Source: a virus
Strand: one strand, 5' to 3'
DNA length: 64,000 nucleotides
IMG/VR virus record: IMGVR_UViG_3300025712_000004
Coordinates: 1 to 64,000 of that record
The notes under the pieces are model-generated. The model was not told where the DNA came from. It saw only the letters and a program-made list of their open reading frames with translations, and ran no database searches. Position numbers and translations under genes: made by a program. Shown in pieces: positions 43,298 to 51,669 of this stretch (the stretch's first letter is position 1; every line of letters starts with the position of its first letter).

Positions 43298-44201
43298 TTT
43301 TAGTGCGATTATATTTGCTGCGATTCATGTTGATATTAAAGGTGGAACTAAACCAAACTTTGAATACATTCGCCACTTAGCACTTAATACAATTCGTCAC
43401 CAGAACAACATGCATAAACGAGAATACGGTGAAATGTATTTGATATTTGATTCGAAGTCTTGGAGACAGTCAGCGTTCCCACTATATAAATGGGCAAGAC
43501 AACACGACCGAGAAATAAATCCAGACCAAGATTGGGAAGTTTTATTTGAAATGGTAGAGGAAATAAAGCGCACATTAATTGAGCATTTCCCATACCCATC
43601 GGTAGAAGTTAAGTTTGCCGAAGCAGATGATATTATCGGTGTCATGTGTAGAAACGCCAAAGAAAAGGTTTTGGTTAGTTCAAACGATAAAGATTTCGGT
43701 GGTTTGTTGAAGTATAAGCGAGTGTCACAATATAGACCGTCGCAGAAAAGCTTCCTTGAAATAGCAGACCCAGTACGGTTCGAATATGAATTGATAATGA
43801 AAGGCGATAAGTCTGATGGTGTTCCAAACATATTCAGTCCTGATGATTTTCTAAAGCAGCAGGTACTAGATAAAGAAGCCGGATTAAAGCCACAACGTGC
43901 TAAGCCAGTATCACAAAAATATATGGATAGTATGTGGGAAGTATACAGTTCGAATGATGAGGCATTAATCGAAAAAGAGTTTGGCCCATTATATAAAAAC
44001 TTTAGACGCAACCGTAGATTAGTATCATTAGACTGGATACCAGATATTTTAGTTGATTCGATAAATAAACAGTTGCAAAACTTAACAAGACAGCCTATCA
44101 TGAAGGCTATGGAATATATGACAACGAACAGAATGACTTTGATGGCGCACCACTTAGGTGACTTCGAACCAAACCGTACGTTAAAAACATCTTTAATTTA
44201 G
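43284..44201 (+). CDS. rnh: Ribonuclease H / 5'-3' FEN-type nuclease (T4 rnh)
   Basis: The 305-residue nuclease should remove RNA primers and flap ends on the lagging strand. Acidic metal ligands appear in ILLDFSAIIF, LIFDSKSWR, AEADDIIGVM and SSNDKDFGG, followed by the helix-hairpin-helix-like KGDKSDGVPNI. Length matches T4 RNase H (305). The ATG is after GGAGAGAACA; a TTG 12 bases upstream is also in frame. It precedes the sliding clamp. Confidence 0.9.
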   Translation: MILLDFSAIIFAAIHVDIKGGTKPNFEYIRHLALNTIRHQNNMHKREYGEMYLIFDSKSWRQSAFPLYKWARQHDREINPDQDWEVLFEMVEEIKRTLIEHFPYPSVEVKFAEADDIIGVMCRNAKEKVLVSSNDKDFGGLLKYKRVSQYRPSQKSFLEIADPVRFEYELIMKGDKSDGVPNIFSPDDFLKQQVLDKEAGLKPQRAKPVSQKYMDSMWEVYSSNDEALIEKEFGPLYKNFRRNRRLVSLDWIPDILVDSINKQLQNLTRQPIMKAMEYMTTNRMTLMAHHLGDFEPNRTLKTSLI

Positions 44202-44210
44202 GAGAAATTT

Positions 44211-44882
44211 ATGAAAATATCAGAAGAAACATTAATCGTATTAGGCAACATGGCCAAACTAAACCCACACTTAGTAATCGAAGCCGGAAGTAAAATCCGA
44301 AGCATCAATGAAATTGGTTCTTACATCATCGAAGTTGAATGTAATGAAACGTTCCCAGTGCAGGTTGCACTACACGACTTAGGTGGCTTCCTGAAGGTAT
44401 TAAGTATCTTCGAAGAGCCAGAGTTAACATTCACTGATAAGTATGTTGAAATCACTGATGAATTCGCCTCACAAAAATATTATTTTTCTGAGCCGGACGA
44501 GCTAATTTACGACAACGACGAAGCTACCCAATTAGATTTTGGTATAAACTTCAAGTTAGAATTCGCGAAGTTCGACCGAGCATTAAAAGCTGCTGGCGTT
44601 AATGGCGTAGAAGATATCATATTTGTTGGTACAGATGCTGGTATATTCTTGGAAGCATCAGATAAAGAAAACCCAACTCGTGCATTCACTATCCAAGTAA
44701 GTGAAGAAAACCATGGCGAATTTAGAGCATGTATGCGCCATGGCAAGAAAAACAAAATCGGTGTGTTGCCAATGGATTACGATGTTAGTATCTGTAAAGA
44801 TGGCGCTATCCGTTTCGCATCAGACATCGAAGAGTTTGATTTAGTGTACTTAATGGCTTTAGAAGCCGATTCTGAATTTTAA
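44211..44882 (+). CDS. 45: Sliding clamp (T4 gp45)
   Basis: The 223-residue protein forms the trimeric ring that tethers DNA polymerase. Length matches T4 gp45 (228). It begins MKISEETLIVLGNMAKLNP, has the repeated beta domain fold and ends with FDLVYLMALEADSEF, which fits the C-terminal strand. The context between RNase H and recombination genes and the presence of gp44/gp62 support this. Good GGAGAAATTT site. Confidence 0.87.
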   Translation: MKISEETLIVLGNMAKLNPHLVIEAGSKIRSINEIGSYIIEVECNETFPVQVALHDLGGFLKVLSIFEEPELTFTDKYVEITDEFASQKYYFSEPDELIYDNDEATQLDFGINFKLEFAKFDRALKAAGVNGVEDIIFVGTDAGIFLEASDKENPTRAFTIQVSEENHGEFRACMRHGKKNKIGVLPMDYDVSICKDGAIRFASDIEEFDLVYLMALEADSEF

Positions 44883-44892
44883 GGAGTAACAT

Positions 44893-45501
44893 ATGGCAGA
44901 TTACGACGAACAGCGAGAATTCCATGAAATGTTAGATGGAATTAAAAACGGTGATGTGTTTACTTGGCACGGTAACTCCGATAAAACATATGGCTTAGCT
45001 GATGGTGATGTTTATATTGCATTATCAGATAAACCAGACATTTTACACAGAGAAAAGGATACTGGCCGTTACATTATTATCCGTTCACCTAGTGGACATG
45101 TATGTTTATCTACTGGCGACATCAAGAAATGTGGATATATATTGCAAGGTAACGAACGTATAGTTACTAAGCCATTAAATCGCCCACCATTTTGGTTATC
45201 ATTAGAACCTAATGCACCTGTTGTATCAGATGGTAAATCATCATCATATTACAACCTGTTACTGAATGAGCGTTTAACTAAAAAGATAAAAGACCAGCTA
45301 GAAAAAGGTGAGCCGTTAAATCTTGAAACTGGCGACATTATCGAAATGATGTTTGGTAATGACTTCGACTTTGGTAATATCGAAAAGGCATTACGTCGAA
45401 TATTCGAAGCCAAGCATGGTCGCGGTAAAGCCGGAGTTGATATTAAATATGATATTAACAAGTGCCATTATTTTCTTGACCAGATAGAAGAAAAATGTTA
45501 A
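44893..45501 (+). CDS. Hypothetical protein, 202 aa
   Basis: Unrecognised protein with a beta-rich N-terminal half (DVFTWHGNSDKTYGLADGDV; GRYIIIRSPSGHVCL) and a helical C-terminal half (LTKKIKDQLEKGEPLNLETG). It follows gp45 with AAGGAGTAACAT and lies 6 bases before the GIY-YIG gene. T4 has regA-like regulators after gp62, but I see no clear match to RegA. Confidence 0.7.
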   Translation: MADYDEQREFHEMLDGIKNGDVFTWHGNSDKTYGLADGDVYIALSDKPDILHREKDTGRYIIIRSPSGHVCLSTGDIKKCGYILQGNERIVTKPLNRPPFWLSLEPNAPVVSDGKSSSYYNLLLNERLTKKIKDQLEKGEPLNLETGDIIEMMFGNDFDFGNIEKALRRIFEAKHGRGKAGVDIKYDINKCHYFLDQIEEKC

Positions 45502-45507
45502 TTTATA

Positions 45508-46089
45508 ATGATTATTTTTAGTGATGCTTTATATAATCAGGATAAAATCGCTGGAGTATACGTAATATACTCTGGTGATGGTGTCCCTCTGTATTGTGGT
45601 CAGTCTTGCAACATTATGGAAAGGTTGGGAGTTCATAGGAAATGGGTCAGCGATAGTTATTATGCCGAGATTATACTATTAGAACCAAACAAGCACCTAC
45701 GGATGGAATTTGAGGGTCTATACCATGATGTGTGTGGGTATACTTTATTATCCAAGAAATACAATGGGCGAGATACACCATGTAAATTTAATGGTATGGA
45801 GTTTGATAGTAAAACTGATATGTACAATCATGTTTCTGATATTGGTGGTATATCCACCACCACGGTAGAGAAATATATACGCAAATATAATTGTAAAACG
45901 TTATTAGATATATTAACATTGGGTAATAATGAGCAGCAATCTAGAATCGATGCCGTATCAGCATCAAATGCTCGTAGGGTCGGAAAAAAACTTAATATGA
46001 AACCTAAGATATGCCCACATTGTGGTGCTGAAGGTAAAGGAGGCAATATGACAAGATATCATTTCAACAATTGCAAAGATTCATCATGA
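45508..46089 (+). CDS. GIY-YIG endonuclease with zinc-finger tail
   Basis: The 193-residue protein starts with a GIY-YIG domain: GVYVIYSGDGVPLYCGQS with the catalytic Arg in MERLGVHRKW and Glu in LRMEFEGLYHD. A middle helix-turn-helix region (GGISTTTVEKYIRKYN) and a C-terminal C2HC finger (CPHCGAEGKGG, then HFNNC) would bind DNA. This fits the Seg-type free-standing homing nucleases of T4-like phages. It overlaps the start of uvsW. No strong ribosome site. Confidence 0.8.
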   Translation: MIIFSDALYNQDKIAGVYVIYSGDGVPLYCGQSCNIMERLGVHRKWVSDSYYAEIILLEPNKHLRMEFEGLYHDVCGYTLLSKKYNGRDTPCKFNGMEFDSKTDMYNHVSDIGGISTTTVEKYIRKYNCKTLLDILTLGNNEQQSRIDAVSASNARRVGKKLNMKPKICPHCGAEGKGGNMTRYHFNNCKDSS

Positions 46090-47630
46090 ATGTATATGAT
46101 ACTACTGTATACTTCATAAAGACTAGTGAAGTATATGGGACGATTCAATGCCAAGATTTTGATACCATTGTAGCATTAAGAGAATACTTTAGTTTCTTTG
46201 CCGATGGTTACCAGTTCCAACCTAGCTTCATCAATTTACAATGGGATGGCAAAATTCGTCTGATTGATGCTAGCAATCAAATTCGTCTGGGTCTATGGCA
46301 TGAGGTAAAATCGTTCTGTGAGCGATATAATTTACCATTCATGTTGGACCCAAAAATTCAACGGTTTAGTTTAGACAAGAAAAAGTTCGAAGGTTTTGTT
46401 GAAAACTTAGACGTTCATGCTGGTGGTGATTCGATTACTCCATACGACTATCAAGTTGACGCAGCACATCATGCATTAGAAAGTCAGCGTTGTTTATTGC
46501 TATCACCGACATCTTCGGGAAAGTCCCTGATACAGTATATGCTGATACGAATGTATGAAAAGATACTACCGGACCAGAAAATGCTAATAATCGTTCCTAC
46601 GGTCGGTTTGGTCACTCAAATGCAAGGTGACTTCAATGATTATAGTTCGAATATTGAATGGGATGCGGAATCTAGCATTCATGGTATAAAAGCTGGCGTA
46701 TGTAAGGATACAAATAAACATATTGTTGTCTCAACATACCAAAGTTTAATCCGTGTTGATGTGTCGTTCTTTCATCAGTTTAGTGCTATCATGTGCGACG
46801 AAGTTCATACCGCCACGGCTAAAAGTATTACTCGCATTTTAGATAACGGTGTTAATGCATCATGGAGAGTTGGACTTACTGGAACACTAGATGAGTGTAA
46901 AACCAATAAACTTATACTTACTGGTATGTTTGGTCCAGTGTATACAGTAATATCAACAAAAGAACTTATGGACTCTGGCCAAGTCGCTCAGTTGAAGGTT
47001 AATGTAGCACTACTGAAGCATAACGAAAAAGATTGTAAGTTTATGCGGTCAGCACCACGTGGCCCAATAGAAGAATCAACCGGAAAGAAGAAGCGAGTTA
47101 AGGCGACATATAAAGAAGAGATAGATTTTATTATATCTTCTGAAGCCAGAAATAAATTCATAATGAATTTTACCGCCAAACTTAAAGGTAATTCTATACT
47201 AATGATAAATATCGTAGAACATGGCGAGAATTTATTTAAGTGGATGAAGGCAGCATTCCCAGATAGAGAAATTTATTTATATACTGGGGCAACAAAAGCA
47301 GACGAACGAGAAGAGATTCGTCAATTAATGGAGAAGTCAGAAAATGCAATTATTATTGGTAGTTTGGGTGTGCTTAGCACTGGAATTAGTATTAAACGCT
47401 TACATAATCTTGTGTTCGCTCATCCTAGTAAATCCAGAGTCAAGGTGTTACAAAGCGTTGGTAGGTTGTTGCGCTTATCTAAGTTCGGCAATCTTGTCCA
47501 TATGTTTGATATGGTGGATGATTTCTTAATTGGTGCCTACGAAAATTATACGTATGGCCATGGCCAGAAGCGAGTTAGTTTCTACCACGACCAACAATTC
47601 GATACCGAAGTATTTAAAGTGACATTATAG
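46086..47630 (+). CDS. uvsW: DNA/RNA helicase (T4 UvsW)
   Basis: The 514-residue SF2 helicase has motif I SPTSSGKS (about 140-147), motif II MCDEVHTATA, motif III GLTGTL and motif VI QSVGRLLR. UvsW unwinds R-loops and Holliday-type structures and shifts T4 from origin- to recombination-driven replication. Length is close to T4 UvsW (503 plus). Its ATG shares ATGA with the GIY-YIG stop. UvsX and UvsY are also present. Confidence 0.92.
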   Translation: MNVYDTTVYFIKTSEVYGTIQCQDFDTIVALREYFSFFADGYQFQPSFINLQWDGKIRLIDASNQIRLGLWHEVKSFCERYNLPFMLDPKIQRFSLDKKKFEGFVENLDVHAGGDSITPYDYQVDAAHHALESQRCLLLSPTSSGKSLIQYMLIRMYEKILPDQKMLIIVPTVGLVTQMQGDFNDYSSNIEWDAESSIHGIKAGVCKDTNKHIVVSTYQSLIRVDVSFFHQFSAIMCDEVHTATAKSITRILDNGVNASWRVGLTGTLDECKTNKLILTGMFGPVYTVISTKELMDSGQVAQLKVNVALLKHNEKDCKFMRSAPRGPIEESTGKKKRVKATYKEEIDFIISSEARNKFIMNFTAKLKGNSILMINIVEHGENLFKWMKAAFPDREIYLYTGATKADEREEIRQLMEKSENAIIIGSLGVLSTGISIKRLHNLVFAHPSKSRVKVLQSVGRLLRLSKFGNLVHMFDMVDDFLIGAYENYTYGHGQKRVSFYHDQQFDTEVFKVTL

Positions 47631-47631
47631 C

Positions 47632-47670
47632 TTGACATTAGCTTGGGACTCTGTAAAATGGGTTCCAAGC
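47632..47670 (+). promoter_or_regulatory. Promoter-hairpin module
   Basis: TTGACA (47632-47637), 16-base spacer, TAAAAT (47654-47659). Arms 47641-47651 and 47660-47670 pair over 11 positions with two G-T pairs. Confidence 0.87.
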
Positions 47671-47690
47671 TAAGTTGTTTGGAGAAACAC

Positions 47691-47819
47691 ATGAAGAAAC
47701 CTAAATCTACATTAAAGCAATTAAAACATATAAAACTAGTTGCACCCGTTTGCCCTATATGTAATACTAGGGTTTATTCGTTAACAGACAACACACATAT
47801 TAAAGGTAAAGGACATTAA
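47691..47819 (+). CDS. Small CxxC protein, 42 aa
   Basis: A 42-codon gene with TTGGAGAAACAC in front, right after its promoter. The peptide has a basic N-terminus and a CPIC pair (APVCPICNTRVYSL) with later His residues, like a single zinc knuckle. It ends one base before the next gene. Function unknown. Confidence 0.65.
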   Translation: MKKPKSTLKQLKHIKLVAPVCPICNTRVYSLTDNTHIKGKGH

Positions 47820-47820
47820 C

Positions 47821-48237
47821 ATGAAGTTATTAACTGTATTAACATTAGGTTTATATAAAACTAAGCCAGCGATGACTGTAAAGAAATCATCAGTAAAGAA
47901 ACCATTGCGTCCATTTATCGAAGATGTGTGGCAGCTAAAAGACCATAGCGAATGGATAACACCATTACCAGAAACAATCACACGTATTGAAATTCTAAAC
48001 GTATCAAGAGATGGTGATAAGGTTCTGTGTCGTAAAATTATACAAGACGGTAAAGCTGTATCTGTAAAACTCAAACAAGAAATGTTGATGTGCACACTAC
48101 ATTCAATGTATCGATTATATGAGTCACCGTTAAGAACTCGGTCTAAACATGAGCGCGAGTTTATGAATAGGCATAATAAACCATTAAGTAAGGTTCCACC
48201 AATGCCACCATGCAAGCCACCATTAAGGAAGATATAA
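47821..48237 (+). CDS. Hypothetical protein, 138 aa
   Basis: The first 15 residues (MKLLTVLTLGLYKTK) mirror those of the coiled-coil protein at 10332, though the rest differs. The body is basic, with Pro-rich ends (PPMPPCKPPLRKI). Preceded by GGTAAAGGACATTAAC. The shared N-terminal tag may be a membrane-association or targeting segment; this is a guess. Confidence 0.7.
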   Translation: MKLLTVLTLGLYKTKPAMTVKKSSVKKPLRPFIEDVWQLKDHSEWITPLPETITRIEILNVSRDGDKVLCRKIIQDGKAVSVKLKQEMLMCTLHSMYRLYESPLRTRSKHEREFMNRHNKPLSKVPPMPPCKPPLRKI

Positions 48238-48239
48238 TT

Positions 48240-48542
48240 ATGCACGACCTACAAGAACGAGTAATGGACGCAAACCATGCTAGACAAATATCGGCCAAAT
48301 ATATTGCTACGATTGCGAACGTAAAGGACGCATTAGTTGCTGTTAGCTTCAAGGCGCATGAGGGTAAATACTCAGTCAGTTTTATGCATGACCGCGAATT
48401 GGAATATAAGGGCCGTAGTTTGGTTGCAGATTTCCTAAAACGGTTCCATGGTTTTGATGTTGTCGACAGTGAAGGTGTTGATAACAAACAGAACAATCAC
48501 AGAACAATTATTATTAACTGGAGAAAAGATAATGCTAAATAA
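48240..48542 (+). CDS. Hypothetical protein, 100 aa
   Basis: Unrecognised small protein with a helical N-terminus (LQERVMDANHARQISAKYIA) and beta C-terminus. The ATG follows AAGGAAGATATAAT. Its end overlaps UvsY by 11 bases, so it may be coupled to it. Confidence 0.7.
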   Translation: MHDLQERVMDANHARQISAKYIATIANVKDALVAVSFKAHEGKYSVSFMHDRELEYKGRSLVADFLKRFHGFDVVDSEGVDNKQNNHRTIIINWRKDNAK

Positions 48543-48966
48543 AGTCCAACTGTATGCTGAACTTGATACAGACGGTAAAATCGATTTTACCAACTTAGAA
48601 GATGAATTGGCCAGATGCCCATTACTATTTTCTAAATGGCTCAAGTATCACTTCGATTATAAGTCTGCAGAAATTCGTGGTGAATCTCTATTGGCCGAAA
48701 TGGTAGTAAAGAAACAATTGTTTTATTCTGGTGCAGCGGCAGCAGAAGATTATCGTGGGCATCCTATGTCACATATTAGTGCCAAAAACTCTACAGAGAT
48801 GGCTAGACTAATCGATGGAGATACTGAGTTGTGTGCTCTACGCGAAAAGGCCGACCTGAATAAAGCATTTAAGGAAGTTTGCGAGCACATGATTGAATCA
48901 ATCAAGTATAGACCGAACCACCTTAAAACAATTTTAGATGTCCGCAAATTCCAATCTGGAGAATAA
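48532..48966 (+). CDS. uvsY: Recombination mediator (T4 UvsY)
   Basis: The 144-residue protein matches T4 UvsY (137): LFSKWLKYHFDYKSAEI, FYSGAAAAEDY, MARLIDGDTELCALRE and an end segment HLKTILDVRKFQSG (T4: HIQDMRAFEAG). UvsY helps UvsX displace gp32 from single-stranded DNA. The ATG after GGAGAAAAGATA is chosen. It lies in a cluster with UvsW. Confidence 0.85.
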   Translation: MLNKVQLYAELDTDGKIDFTNLEDELARCPLLFSKWLKYHFDYKSAEIRGESLLAEMVVKKQLFYSGAAAAEDYRGHPMSHISAKNSTEMARLIDGDTELCALREKADLNKAFKEVCEHMIESIKYRPNHLKTILDVRKFQSGE

Positions 48967-48967
48967 T

Positions 48968-49447
48968 ATGTTTAGTAAAGATAAAAAGTATATGATTAAG
49001 AATTCACGAAATAAATCTGCATTAAGTTTTATTAGTTGTGATGGTGATTGCGTAAATCTAAAAGACACAGACGGTAACATATTACTATTTCTTCGAGAAG
49101 AAGTTGTGGAGTATGCAGAAGACGAGCCAATGTCTAGCGCAGAATACCACAAACAGATGCAAGAATTAATCGCTCAAGATAACCGTCTACGTAAAGAATT
49201 AAATATGCGTTACATTTCAGAGCGTCGAAGATTCGCTAATGGTGACATTATCGTAAATAAACAACGTCGGATAATTAAAGTAACCGGAGTTCGTTACAGT
49301 CGACCATTTTCTTTAGGTAACAGTAGTAATGTACCGATGTGTGTTTATGTTGGCGTCGAATGTACACAAAAATTAGTACCAAGAAAAGATGGTAGCAGTG
49401 GCTCGATGATTGATTCACCACATGAGCAGCTAACTAAATTAAAATAA
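48968..49447 (+). CDS. Hypothetical protein, 159 aa
   Basis: Unrecognised. A small beta domain (residues 1-45) is followed by a helical stretch (SAEYHKQMQELIAQDNRLRK) and a C-terminal beta domain with RRIIKVTGVRYSR. Preceded by CTGGAGAATAAT directly after UvsY. No functional motif. Confidence 0.7.
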   Translation: MFSKDKKYMIKNSRNKSALSFISCDGDCVNLKDTDGNILLFLREEVVEYAEDEPMSSAEYHKQMQELIAQDNRLRKELNMRYISERRRFANGDIIVNKQRRIIKVTGVRYSRPFSLGNSSNVPMCVYVGVECTQKLVPRKDGSSGSMIDSPHEQLTKLK

Positions 49448-49450
49448 GTG

Positions 49451-49485
49451 TTTACTTTACCGTAGGGTTATATATAATGACTCTA
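49451..49485 (+). promoter_or_regulatory. Promoter-hairpin module
   Basis: TTTACT (49451-49456), 16-base spacer, TATAAT (49473-49478). Arms TAGGGTTAT/ATGACTCTA (49463-49471, 49477-49485) pair over 9 positions, two of them G-T. Confidence 0.82.
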
Positions 49486-49513
49486 TCATAAAGAAATCAC
49501 ACCGGAGAAGGTC

Positions 49514-50017
49514 ATGTCGCGAAAAAATAAAAATTTATCTAAGAAGAAAAACAAGCAAAATAAACCAGTTTTTGCTTCGTGTTGGGATGAGAAAGACATC
49601 ATGTACCCTGCAGTATCTACCGCTAAATTTATAGAAGAAATTGAAGTGTTTGATATATTAACCGATGATAAAGTAGATGAACCCAAATACACCCATGTGG
49701 ATGAATTTATAGATTACGGTACTTCGGTCATTAGTAGTAAACGTGAAGCTGGCGAAGATTATGCTCGCTGGTTATTAAATCATTTTAGAATGTCTGCTAT
49801 GATGCGTATGGCATTTGATACATTTATGACCAATCATGAATTATACGCCCAATACGAAGGTAAAACTTATCGTGTTATTGGTGCTAGCCGTATGGGTGAT
49901 GTTTGGTTAACCGATAAATTTGAAAACACCCACGGATACCAACACCGTGTAGAAGTAACTACGCTAAGCAAGTGGTCAGACTCTTGTGATGCACCGTATG
50001 AAGGACCACAGTTATGA
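49514..50017 (+). CDS. Hypothetical protein, 167 aa
   Basis: The first 20 residues are very basic (SRKNKNLSKKKNKQNK), the rest acidic and helical with a Met-rich stretch (FRMSAMMRMAFDTFM). Preceded by CCGGAGAAGGTC and the promoter at 49451. Overlaps the next gene by 4 bases (ATGA). Family unknown. Confidence 0.7.
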   Translation: MSRKNKNLSKKKNKQNKPVFASCWDEKDIMYPAVSTAKFIEEIEVFDILTDDKVDEPKYTHVDEFIDYGTSVISSKREAGEDYARWLLNHFRMSAMMRMAFDTFMTNHELYAQYEGKTYRVIGASRMGDVWLTDKFENTHGYQHRVEVTTLSKWSDSCDAPYEGPQL

Positions 50018-50397
50018 TTATTAATGATATTCCTCGACACTACCGTGAACAAGTAGGTAGAGAACGAGCCACAGGCAAAACATTCCGTCGAGTATGTGAA
50101 TCATTTGAACAGGCATCTGCAGGGAATCATGTATATTATGTGGTTAATAATGAGCAGATGAAGCGATGGACTGGTAACTATATGCTTGATGCGCTACATG
50201 GATTCTTTGGCAATAGTGAAACGATGGTTGCTGGTGGCAGACAACATACTGGAATGCCACACGACAAATATTATTTCGAGTTCCCTACTGGTGGGTTTAT
50301 TAAAGTTGTAACCGAAAATGAGTGGAACCGTCGACCAATCCCAACCGATGTCAAGGCCACATACACCATCATTGAAATGTGGGATGTACACTCATGA
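50014..50397 (+). CDS. Hypothetical protein, 127 aa
   Basis: Unrecognised basic protein (IPRHYREQVGRERATGKTFRR at the start). Linked to neighbours by ATGA overlaps on both sides, so part of one translationally coupled set. No functional motif. Confidence 0.68.
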   Translation: MIINDIPRHYREQVGRERATGKTFRRVCESFEQASAGNHVYYVVNNEQMKRWTGNYMLDALHGFFGNSETMVAGGRQHTGMPHDKYYFEFPTGGFIKVVTENEWNRRPIPTDVKATYTIIEMWDVHS

Positions 50398-50636
50398 AGT
50401 TTAATAGCAGTGCCAGTTTATTAGATAAAATATTTGCGGCACATCGATACGACCCAGATATTTATTCGGTCGATTTAAGTCCGAACGACTATCACGAATG
50501 TCTTCGGTCCGTGACCTGCGCATATTATGACCATGGTTGTTTTAAAGACTTCTGCCATGCTGCTGATGATAGTACCAGTTTCGAAGCTGGCGGCATGACT
50601 TTTAATTTAGTAGAAGGCGAGCAAGATGAAGTTTAG
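50394..50636 (+). CDS. Hypothetical protein, 80 aa
   Basis: Unrecognised acidic protein with several Cys and His (YHECLRSVTCAYYDHGCFKD) that could bind metal. The ATG overlaps the previous stop, and its end overlaps the next gene by 11 bases. Confidence 0.65.
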   Translation: MKFNSSASLLDKIFAAHRYDPDIYSVDLSPNDYHECLRSVTCAYYDHGCFKDFCHAADDSTSFEAGGMTFNLVEGEQDEV

Positions 50637-50826
50637 GATGCAACATTTATTCTTTCCGTCGGACGTTAAAGAGTTCGACGAAACAAATGCCCCAAAATGG
50701 CTATCTAAAGGTGGCCCTGCTGGGTCGACCATGGATAACCGATGGTTTTGGGAAGGTTTTGCACTTAAATTGGAAGTAGGTAAAAGTATCAAGACAGACT
50801 TCCACGAAATTACAAGGATATCATAA
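50626..50826 (+). CDS. Hypothetical protein, 66 aa
   Basis: Unrecognised small protein (MQHLFFPSDVKEFDETNAPK; MDNRWFWEGFALKLEVGK). Coupled to its neighbours by overlaps. AGGCGAGCAAG precedes the start. No function proposed. Confidence 0.65.
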   Translation: MKFRMQHLFFPSDVKEFDETNAPKWLSKGGPAGSTMDNRWFWEGFALKLEVGKSIKTDFHEITRIS

Positions 50827-50828
50827 TT

Positions 50829-51035
50829 ATGCCAAAATATATTAAAGCTGTACGAAACGATAACGATTCGACGTTCTTTAAAGTTCAATCAGTCGACGGT
50901 GATGTTATGATTGTACGTTGCACTCATGGTGGCTGGGTTGGTTATCTTAAAGATAATGTAATATATGCTTGCAAGTTGATGCGTGTTACTGATATAGTAA
51001 TCAAAATCAAAAAAAGTCATATCATACGAAAGTGA
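50829..51035 (+). CDS. Hypothetical protein, 68 aa
   Basis: Unrecognised, basic, mainly beta protein (FFKVQSVDGDVMIVRCTHGG) that resembles small SH3- or KOW-like folds only in outline. Start 2 bases after the previous stop with AAGGATATCATAATT. A possible weak promoter (TTACAA and TATAAA near 51040-51060) follows it. Confidence 0.62.
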   Translation: MPKYIKAVRNDNDSTFFKVQSVDGDVMIVRCTHGGWVGYLKDNVIYACKLMRVTDIVIKIKKSHIIRK

Positions 51036-51087
51036 AAGTGCTTACAATAAAGCATATAAATCCGAGTACAGATTGTAGGAGTAAATT

Positions 51088-51669
51088 ATGAAGAAGACTA
51101 AACTTTTGGCTGGTGTTGGTGTTTGTGATGCCGATTATCCGGTGGTTCGATATCAGCAGTTGGGTTACGTGGATGGCAAACAAAAACAGAAGCGAGTTTG
51201 GGCTTGTAAATTATATGAATGTTGGTCAAACATGATTAGACGCTGTTATTCTGATAGTAATCCAAGCTACGATAACTGTATCGTAGTTGAAGAATGGCAC
51301 AAGTTTTCTAATTTTAGAAAATGGGCAATAGAGCAAGATTGGGTAGGTATGTGTTTAGATAAAGATATACTTTCGAATGGTCGTAAGATATACTCACCAT
51401 CAACATGCGTTTTTATTGATTCGAAAACAAACAATTTCATGACAGATAGTAAAAAGGTTAGGGGTGAGTTTCCGATAGGCGTATCAAAGCATAAATGTAC
51501 TGGTAAATATAAAGGTCGGTGTGGTGGCAAAGAATTGGGTCTATTCACAACACCGGAAGATGCTCATGATGCGTGGAAAATAGAAAAAGCAAAACAGGCT
51601 GAGTTGTTGGCATTATCACAAAACGATTATAGGGTGGCATACCACATAAGGAGGATATATGAGGTTTAG
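51088..51669 (+). CDS. HNH-like/AP2 homing endonuclease (GVGINDADY family)
   Basis: The 193-residue paralog has GVGVCDADY at the start, then LYECWSNMIRRCYSDSN, C.VVEEWHKFSNFRKW, LDKDILSNGRKIYSPSTCVF and an AP2-like C-terminus (FPIGVSKHKCTGKYKGRC, GLFTTPEDAHDAWK). It overlaps the start of the primase-like gene by 11 bases. AGGAGTAAATT precedes it. Another free-standing copy next to a replication gene. Confidence 0.72.
   Translation: MKKTKLLAGVGVCDADYPVVRYQQLGYVDGKQKQKRVWACKLYECWSNMIRRCYSDSNPSYDNCIVVEEWHKFSNFRKWAIEQDWVGMCLDKDILSNGRKIYSPSTCVFIDSKTNNFMTDSKKVRGEFPIGVSKHKCTGKYKGRCGGKELGLFTTPEDAHDAWKIEKAKQAELLALSQNDYRVAYHIRRIYEV

Noticed and set aside
44893-45501. RegA translational repressor
   Set aside because: The place near the clamp genes invited the idea, but the length (202 versus 122) and sequence do not fit RegA.
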